This document shows positions 58,962 to 64,000 of a stretch of 64,000 nucleotides of DNA, in pieces. Numbering within the stretch: the stretch's first letter is position 1; each line of letters opens with the position of its first letter. The position numbers were made by a program, and so were the translations under genes. The notes beneath the pieces were generated by a model, which worked only from the letters and a program-made list of their open reading frames with translations, made no database searches and had not been told where the DNA came from. The DNA is from an uncultured Alphaproteobacteria bacterium (GTDB lineage Bacteria; Pseudomonadota; Alphaproteobacteria; RF32; CAG-239): the NCBI GenBank assembly GCA_934271465.1, contig CAKQRQ010000009.1:15554-79553 (forward strand), in the 5' to 3' direction.

Positions 58962-61085
58962 ATGAAATATATCATAAATTCTGCCGCAAACCAAAACGGG
59001 GAAACGGCACAAAAAGTCTCCAACGGAGATTTTCAACCGGACTTTAGTGCTCTTGAAACAAATGAAATTCAAGACAGCGCGATGTCTAAGATCATTAACA
59101 ATGCCAAACAAAATATTGCTTGTGCGGCAACCAATGACAACAATCCGAATAAAGATGGCGGCGGAGATGATAATACTCCATCGCCTTCACCAACAGGAAC
59201 AGTCATAGAAGACATTGTTGAAGACGATGAAGGCAACTCATATCAAGTTTATATTGATGTTGAAGAAGTGTCCAAACGCACACATTTTTCTCAAAACCAA
59301 TTGGTTGAATTGTGTTCGGGAACAAACACCACAGTAACTATTCCAACCAATTTAACTGAGTTAAATACATTTATTACAGTTAACCAAGGTGCAGCTACAA
59401 CAGCCGGAGCTTTAGCAAAGAAAAACAAGCTTCCGCCGGAAACCCGTCTTTATTTTTTAAGAAAGGCTCAGGAGTACGGTTATCTGTGGCTTAAAGGTGA
59501 AGTTCAACTTGGCAATGAAATTCGCAAAATTGCAACTCGTATGGGTAAGCGGACCGATTTGGAAGCTGCTAATGACAATGAAAAAAAGCAACGCAATACA
59601 GCGGACTTGGATAAAGTGTTGACTGAGTTACGCACCAAAAAGGAAATTTTGGCTGAAGACTATAACATTGGCTACACTCAAGCAAGACAACTGACCCGTT
59701 TGACAGATGAGTTGGTTGAAAAAGAATTAAAATATGCAATTGCAAACAACGACACATTGTCTCGCAACCATGCACTTTCATTCCTTAGTCAACCTCCAGA
59801 GTTGACAGATGAAGAAAAAGAAGCTGCCGATACTAACGGGACTAAAGCCAAGGCCAAGTTCAAGTTTGAAACAGTCTTTTCGGATATTCCGTTTAGTAAG
59901 CGTCAACACCGCAGGTTGAAAACGCCGTTGTTTTATACATCGATAGCGGCCTGCATAGGTTCAGATGAATATTACCTTGAAGACCACGGTTTAGTTTGCA
60001 AAGTTGCTTTAGAACCTGAACCCAATCGCGCCGATTATTTTACAGCCATGCATAAAATGCGTTCAAAACATGATGTTAAAATGATTGTCGGTAAGTTGGA
60101 AGATAAATATGATGAATTGCTCACCGCCTTTAAAGAAAGCGGTTCAAAATTATTAAAATGCACGATTCCTTGTCAATGTTTCTGCACCATGCATGGCAAA
60201 AACTGGAAAGATGATGAACGGTTATTGATTGTGCTAGACTGTGTTAAATTCATAAAAGATGCCTTACCTGATCATATTCTCTTTGAAAACGCAAAAGAAT
60301 TTTTTGGTTTTTCACTACCTATGAGCAAAGACTTATCGACGCACCCGATTGCAGCACGGTTACAACAAGAGCTGAATGGCAGGACTATTGGAGAGTATCT
60401 TAAAGATGAACTAACCGCAGACGGTTTGAATTACAACTTAAACTTTGCTATTGAAAACGCTTGCTATTACGGGACGGCTCAGAGCCGTGTTCGCAGTATC
60501 CTGCTTGGTTCACGAAAAGGAGTCTGGAAGTTTCCAAAGGCGGAAGAATTTGCAATGCCTTTATGGAAGGCTATTGGAGACCTACCTTCATTAGAAGCAG
60601 GAGAAGACAGTGGAATTCCTTATCACTATGCTAAGCCTTTACATCCTGATCCGATTAAAGCAGCTAAAATTGCTGAGGCTTTGGCTCATACCGCTACGGG
60701 AAGATGTCCAATAGACAATGATCCAAAATATCAACTGTCTGGTTTTGGTTTCTTTGGTGCCAAAGGCGGCCGTAAATTTTGGGATAAGCCGTCTAACACC
60801 ATTGATGGAGGTAATGGAAATATTCTTGGATTACGGACAGTTCATCCCGGTCGTCTCCGTAAAGATGGGACTTACTCTGACGCTCGCCCATTTACCTTGT
60901 TAGAAGTTTTTCTGACCAATGGTTTACCTAAGGACTATAAGGTCCCCGTAGCGTTTAGAGACAAAGAAGCATTTATTCGCGAAGTTATGGGAGAAATTTT
61001 CTTACCTCGGATGCTTGAACGTATCTGCTTGGAGTTGCCAATTTCTGATGAAGACTGGAATAACCAAGAAAAGTCGGGAAAATAG
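58962..61085 (+). CDS. C5-cytosine DNA methyltransferase with ~290-residue N-terminal extension
   Basis: 707 residues. The C-terminal 400 residues hold the C5 motifs in order: a degenerate motif I (SIAACIGSDE, first Gly of G-x-G replaced by Cys), motif IV IPCQCFC with nucleophile Cys 404, motif VI FENAKEF, motif VIII YGTAQSRVRSILLGSR (Q-x-R-x-R) and motifs IX-X (RPFTLLEVFLTNGLP, then EIFLPRMLERI). The first 290 residues contain an acidic low-complexity linker and a helical region ('YGYLWLKGEVQLGNEIRKIATRMGKRTDLE', 'LAEDYNIGYTQARQLTRLTDELV') reminiscent of phage DNA-binding segments. No restriction enzyme is nearby. It may protect the element from host nucleases. Confidence 0.75.
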   Translation: MKYIINSAANQNGETAQKVSNGDFQPDFSALETNEIQDSAMSKIINNAKQNIACAATNDNNPNKDGGGDDNTPSPSPTGTVIEDIVEDDEGNSYQVYIDVEEVSKRTHFSQNQLVELCSGTNTTVTIPTNLTELNTFITVNQGAATTAGALAKKNKLPPETRLYFLRKAQEYGYLWLKGEVQLGNEIRKIATRMGKRTDLEAANDNEKKQRNTADLDKVLTELRTKKEILAEDYNIGYTQARQLTRLTDELVEKELKYAIANNDTLSRNHALSFLSQPPELTDEEKEAADTNGTKAKAKFKFETVFSDIPFSKRQHRRLKTPLFYTSIAACIGSDEYYLEDHGLVCKVALEPEPNRADYFTAMHKMRSKHDVKMIVGKLEDKYDELLTAFKESGSKLLKCTIPCQCFCTMHGKNWKDDERLLIVLDCVKFIKDALPDHILFENAKEFFGFSLPMSKDLSTHPIAARLQQELNGRTIGEYLKDELTADGLNYNLNFAIENACYYGTAQSRVRSILLGSRKGVWKFPKAEEFAMPLWKAIGDLPSLEAGEDSGIPYHYAKPLHPDPIKAAKIAEALAHTATGRCPIDNDPKYQLSGFGFFGAKGGRKFWDKPSNTIDGGNGNILGLRTVHPGRLRKDGTYSDARPFTLLEVFLTNGLPKDYKVPVAFRDKEAFIREVMGEIFLPRMLERICLELPISDEDWNNQEKSGK

Positions 61086-61388
61086 CCCAAACGTCTAAGA
61101 TTGAGGTCAACCTTTGACACTCGCATGTTAGAGGTTGGCTTCATTTTTTGCAAAAAAATACACTATTTAGAAAATTTCCGAGCAACTTCACAGCAAAAAA
61201 GCAATTCTATAATGATGTATCACAACTGTGAACTTTGACTGCCTAAAGCGATAATAGCATTGTTCAAGCCGTTTTTTGCGGCACAGGATACGAGGAAACA
61301 CTAAAACGCGTCCTTTGTTATTTTTATACTCAAAATTTATTTTATTAAAATCAATAAAAACAAATAAATATAAAGGAAAATCTAATTT
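61086..61388. other. 303-bp non-coding stretch between the methyltransferase and HUH genes
   Basis: Holds hairpin copy 2 (61109-61136). The rest is AT-rich with no convincing frame. A ribosome site AAAGGAAAA lies before the HUH gene. I see no further structure. Confidence 0.6.
61109..61136. repeat. hairpin family copy 2
   Basis: Arms AACCTTTGACA and TGTTAGAGGTT, loop CTCGCA. The two differences from copy 1 give G-U pairs in RNA, so the stem is kept. 24 bp after the methyltransferase stop. Confidence 0.75.
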
Positions 61389-61976
61389 ATGAAAAATCTA
61401 ACCTCAACTAATCTTATTAAAAAATACCTGATAAAATGTCTTCAATATTCAATATCCGTTGTTTATAAACTTCATTCAATCCTTAACCCTAAATCTGAAT
61501 TGCCAACCGTTAAACAAGATATGAAAAATTGGATATTGAAAAAATATCAACCAACATACTTTCTATCAATCCGGTTACCAGAAAACTGGGCATCGGAAAA
61601 TTTATCCAATTCATTAAAGCATTTGCAACTGATTATGAAAACATTTGAAAAGAAACTGTTAGGCCGGCACTGGAACAAGCATCATATACCATTTATTGCT
61701 TTTGCTGAAAAAGGTGCAGGCTTTGAATGGCATTATCATATTTTGTTTAATCATGGTAAATTTACTGAACAGGATTTGCAAAACGCTATTTTATCCACGA
61801 CTAACATATTAAAATTACCGGCATATTGTTTGGACTTAAAACCTATTGAAAGCCAGCCCGATACTGTTATTGCTTATTGCCTCAAAGAAATGAAAATTTA
61901 TAATAACAATAGCTTTGATAGTGACAGAATAATCCTTTCGCATGATTTGTTTCAATTACCACATAAAAATAATTAA
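61389..61976 (+). CDS. small HUH-type endonuclease, rolling-circle Rep-like
   Basis: 195 residues, basic. Three motifs of HUH nucleases appear in order: motif 1 TYFLSIRLP (about 56-64; usual 'FLTLT'), motif 2 WHYHILF with H115 and H117 (HUH), and motif 3 VIAYCLKEM with Y163 and K166 (Y-x-x-K). Single-Tyr Rep proteins nick one strand and stay covalently bound, starting rolling-circle replication or transposition. The N-terminal 50 residues are Lys-rich. It has no helicase domain. Two hairpins of one family flank it (61109 and 62074), the expected arrangement for a Rep/RAYT-like enzyme and its target. The link is inference. Confidence 0.6.
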   Translation: MKNLTSTNLIKKYLIKCLQYSISVVYKLHSILNPKSELPTVKQDMKNWILKKYQPTYFLSIRLPENWASENLSNSLKHLQLIMKTFEKKLLGRHWNKHHIPFIAFAEKGAGFEWHYHILFNHGKFTEQDLQNAILSTTNILKLPAYCLDLKPIESQPDTVIAYCLKEMKIYNNNSFDSDRIILSHDLFQLPHKNN

Positions 61977-62073
61977 AAAACGGTTTTACAATTCAAAAGA
62001 ACTACGACATTACAACGACTATCAAGACAATTTGATAGTTATAGCACATTGTAAATAGGTTATTATTATGTTT

Positions 62074-62101
62074 AACTTTTAACATCGCTATGTCACAAGT
62101 T
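62074..62101. repeat. hairpin family copy 3
   Basis: Arms AACTTTTAACA and TGTCACAAGTT with two mismatches, loop TCGCTA. About 100 bp after the HUH gene. Confidence 0.65.
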
Positions 62102-62172
62102 GACAATTTAACTTTCTGACCTCAAGGGCGACAGGTTGCAAAAGTTTTTGACGTTAACGACAATTTATTTTT

Positions 62173-62203
62173 ACAACCTCATTTACAATTTTAATGAGGT
62201 TGT
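62173..62203. repeat. perfect 11-bp inverted repeat at the start of the Dam-like gene
   Basis: ACAACCTCATT and AATGAGGTTGT around a nine-base loop. The right arm contains the upstream ATG (62194). Confidence 0.75.
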
Positions 62204-62232
62204 TTCGCTTACAAGGTTATGTTCTAAAAGGT

Positions 62233-62673
62233 ATGAAAAAACGTAACCTCACATTAAATGATGACTGGAAAACTCCTAAATACTTATATGATAGTCTTGA
62301 TAGCGAGTTTCATTTTGACTTTGATCCTTGCCCGTTTAAGCATGACACAAATTTATGGAATGGCTTAGAGATTGATTGGAGAAACAGCAATTTTGTTAAT
62401 CCTCCATATAGCCGGACATTAAAAGAAGCATTTATACAAAAAGCTTATCAAGAATACCTCAAAAACAAAACGGTTGTTATGTTACTTCCCGTTTCTACTT
62501 CTACTAAAATATTTCATGAGATTATATATCCCTACTGTGAAATAAGATTCTTGAGAGGTAGAGTAAAATTTGAAGGAATTAACTCTTTTGGCGAGCTTGT
62601 TTGTAACAAATGCGGAATGTTTGACAGTATGATTTGTATTTTCAGACCTAAAACGCCGTCCATTGACTCATAA
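62233..62673 (+). CDS. phage-type DNA N6-adenine methyltransferase (Dam family)
   Basis: 146 residues from the ATG at 62233; an in-frame ATG at 62194 would add 13 residues but lies inside the inverted repeat. 'DDWKTPKYLYDSLDSEFHFDFDPCP' is the family's start, NFVNPPYSR is the catalytic NPPY motif, and 'RFLRGRVKFEG' the C-terminal mark. It methylates adenine in phage or element DNA. No cognate nuclease is present, so protection from host restriction is likely. Confidence 0.82.
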   Translation: MKKRNLTLNDDWKTPKYLYDSLDSEFHFDFDPCPFKHDTNLWNGLEIDWRNSNFVNPPYSRTLKEAFIQKAYQEYLKNKTVVMLLPVSTSTKIFHEIIYPYCEIRFLRGRVKFEGINSFGELVCNKCGMFDSMICIFRPKTPSIDS

Positions 62674-62774
62674 ATAACCCGTGGATAGCCGGATTCCTTA
62701 AATATGGTAAACTATAAGCTTTATCGCAATTCGCTCAATTTGGGTCAAATTATAAACTTTATCTTCGGAACAGT

Positions 62775-63092
62775 TTAATATTCCTCTGCTCGCATGATTG
62801 TCAAAACTCGGTTTGTGATATTCGGATCGGCTGGATTTGCGGATAAATACTGATTGTTGAGGTCGTAGTAGTCTATTTTCCAAAGGATTTTATCAGCTTT
62901 ATAATCAAAACTGCCAAAATCATGCTCTCCATACGGATCGTTATCAAGCGTAAATTTATTAAAACCTCTAACCATTGATAGGATATTGGCAACATCATCA
63001 GTCGGTTTGGCATTTATACCGGCAGTCAATAAAACTTGGCCGCCGGTAAATGTTTTACGAAAATTATCGTTTAATGTCTTAATATCTGTCAT
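62775..63092 (-). CDS. DUF3768 family protein
   Basis: 105 residues. 'NDNFRKTFTGGQVLLTAGI', 'DNDPYGEHDFGSFDY', 'WKIDYYD', 'ADPNITNRVLTIMRAEEY' is the DUF3768 consensus almost word for word. These are small proteins of unknown function, frequent on alphaproteobacterial plasmids and integrated elements. Translation start overlaps the preceding gene's stop (TAATG). It is the last gene of a three-gene minus-strand operon. Confidence 0.85.
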   Translation of the reverse strand: MTDIKTLNDNFRKTFTGGQVLLTAGINAKPTDDVANILSMVRGFNKFTLDNDPYGEHDFGSFDYKADKILWKIDYYDLNNQYLSANPADPNITNRVLTIMRAEEY

Positions 63093-63361
63093 TAGTTAGT
63101 GCTTCCTACTAACTTTTCCGCGGCTAAAAACATCTTAAATCTTCTCAAAGCCTGTCTGACTGATGTATGACTTCTTTTGCCATAACTTGATTTTTTACCG
63201 GAGCTTTCATATTCAGGCAGGATAGAAGCGATATTTTCCATAAGATAGGCGAGCGTAAACTCTTCTTTTCTACAAAGCCTTTCTATCCGCCCATGATAGT
63301 CTACAGCGGTTGTCGGTTTATAATTTTGCTCTAAGAGCCAGTTTTCAAATTCTTTCAACAT
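63092..63361 (-). CDS. small protein with recombinase-type SAM-like domain only
   Basis: 89 residues: 'LKEFENWLLEQNYKPTTAVDYHGRI' and 'RSHTSVRQALRRFKMFLAAEKL'. The pattern matches the core-binding domain of tyrosine recombinases, and the start resembles that of the 420-aa regulator (EFxNWL). There is no catalytic domain. AAGGAG precedes ATG. It could bind DNA as an accessory (Xis-like) factor. The reading frame is complete, not a fragment with broken edges. Confidence 0.55.
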   Translation of the reverse strand: MLKEFENWLLEQNYKPTTAVDYHGRIERLCRKEEFTLAYLMENIASILPEYESSGKKSSYGKRSHTSVRQALRRFKMFLAAEKLVGSTN

Positions 63362-63372
63362 CTTGGCTCTCC

Positions 63373-63501
63373 TTATAAACTAACAATCTCGGTTATCACA
63401 GCACAACCGCGGGCTTTTTCAACATCGCAGGCATTCATCGCATCGCGCAGATACCAATAAATCGTCGGCATCAAGATTCCATTCACTTTAATTTGATACA
63501 T
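63373..63501 (-). CDS. 42-residue small protein, first gene of the DUF3768 operon
   Basis: Starts MYQIKVNGILMPTIYWYLRD and ends GCAVITEIVSL, with AAGGAG upstream. The next gene starts 12 bases after the stop. No family recognised; conserved-looking composition. Confidence 0.6.
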   Translation of the reverse strand: MYQIKVNGILMPTIYWYLRDAMNACDVEKARGCAVITEIVSL

Positions 63502-63613
63502 AATCAATCTCCTTTTGGTTATTAACTATGTATATTATGCCGTGAATTTTCCCATCCGCGAGCCCATAAAACTCACCGCGTTAGTAACATTTTGCTACGA
63601 TTGAGATAAGAAA

Positions 63614-64000
63614 TTAGTTCTCATTCCATATTTTGTGATAAATGCTCTTCCAACCGGTATTGTGAGCGGCACCGTCCACTTCAATAATCCAATCATCATT
63701 TCTGACAAACGCGCGAACCAGCGCTGGCGGAATAACTTTATCTTTGCTCCCGACATAATGGATTTGCGGAATAGATCTAAATTGAGTTTGATAACTCTCT
63801 AAATTCATTGACTCGCTTAACGGCGGCAGATTGTGCGCCTGCGTCCAAGCCAAATGATCCAAATTTCCGGCTATGGTCACAACTTTTTTGACATTCAAGT
63901 CCGGCTTGGTGGCTGCAATCAATCCCGCAATTTGCGCGCCGCCTGAAAAACCGACCAGCACAACCGGATTATTTCCTGCAATTTGCTTGACAGCCTCATA
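63614..64000 (-). CDS. alpha/beta hydrolase, C-terminal part (gene continues beyond the window)
   Basis: The frame is open at base 64000, so the 5' end is missing. The nucleophile elbow GFSGGAQ (G-x-S-x-G), the acid region 'YVGSKDKVIPPALVRAFV' (Asp) and the His in 'DGAAHNTGW' give a full catalytic set. The substrate is unknown. Base composition is again host-like. Confidence 0.7.
   Translation of the reverse strand, partial: YEAVKQIAGNNPVVLVGFSGGAQIAGLIAATKPDLNVKKVVTIAGNLDHLAWTQAHNLPPLSESMNLESYQTQFRSIPQIHYVGSKDKVIPPALVRAFVRNDDWIIEVDGAAHNTGWKSIYHKIWNEN

Larger units (their letters stand above)
57262..63501. mobile_element. AT-rich accessory element next to tRNA-Glu (HUH endonuclease, two DNA methyltransferases, repeated hairpins)
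   Basis: Base composition drops visibly (many AAT/TTA codons) after the tRNA-Glu terminator and stays low to about 63.5 kb. Contents: a double-HTH protein, a C5-cytosine methyltransferase, a Rep-like HUH protein, a phage-type adenine methylase, three related hairpins and a minus-strand DUF3768 mini-operon. No integrase catalytic domain and no second copy of the tRNA 3' end were found, so the limits and transfer mode are unproven. Confidence 0.6.

Noticed and set aside
63092..63361. Truncated tyrosine integrase
   Set aside because: The gene has its own start, ribosome site and coupled neighbours on both sides; no broken catalytic remainder is found next to it.
57005..63501. tRNA-Glu as an integration site with direct repeats
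   Set aside because: I searched for a second copy of the tRNA 3' end (CCGTTGGGATCACCA) to the right and saw none inside the window; the right limit may lie outside.

Overview
The window reads as chromosome of an alphaproteobacterium with a compact, moderately low-GC genome, interrupted by two accessory blocks. The assignment rests on a GTTC-N7-GTTC SOS box in front of lexA (the alphaproteobacterial form), a sigma-54 promoter on a flagellar hook gene, an ELM1-family protein, and AnmK and FtsB of alphaproteobacterial type. An uncultured gut lineage would fit, but the sequence alone does not prove it.

Layout. 0-6.3 kb: end of a surface protein with a DUF1566-like fold, flgE with gtrA, a histone-H1-like protein, an M23 endopeptidase, tRNA-Asp and an ELM1-like protein. 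6.3-24.3 kb: a prophage. Its structural genes run on the minus strand in the order terS, terL, groES-like, portal, scaffold, capsid, adaptor, tail, fibres, lysis. Divergent regulatory genes and two exported-protein genes lie at the right end. No integrase or replication gene is visible. 24.4-30.8 kb: ileS (eukaryote-like type 2), enolase, dCMP deaminase and a LuxR-type response regulator. 30.8-37.1 kb: a cell-envelope run made of a VanX-like dipeptidase, a C26 glutamine amidotransferase and a Bat operon (DUF4381, BatA, BatB/C fusion, BatD) without moxR. 37.2-43.3 kb: tyrS, anmK, an unrecognised membrane-anchored protein and an Aas-like fusion. 43.3-47.1 kb: an alkyltransferase-like protein lacking the active cysteine, a nucleotide-sugar epimerase, an AAA/DUF4143 ATPase preceded by four direct repeats at exactly 33-bp spacing, and an adenine/cytosine-N4 methyltransferase. 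47.2-56.9 kb: envelope proteins, murE, ftsB, lexA, a YegD-like Hsp70, a Fic protein with Gln in place of the catalytic His, lysS and a YibQ-type deacetylase.

57.0-63.5 kb: tRNA-Glu followed by an AT-rich accessory element. It carries a double-HTH regulator, a C5-cytosine methyltransferase with a long N-terminal extension, a small HUH-type (Rep-like) endonuclease and a phage Dam-type methylase. Three copies of one hairpin family lie between these genes. A separate minus-strand mini-operon (42-aa protein, SAM-like protein, DUF3768) closes it. I consider this element and the 33-bp repeat array the parts most likely to hide something undescribed. The window ends inside an alpha/beta hydrolase gene.

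Host genes read as housekeeping: translation (three aminoacyl-tRNA synthetases, two tRNAs), peptidoglycan synthesis and recycling (murE, anmK, M23, VanX-like), division (ftsB) and SOS control (lexA). Functions of the accessory genes are inferred from motifs only.
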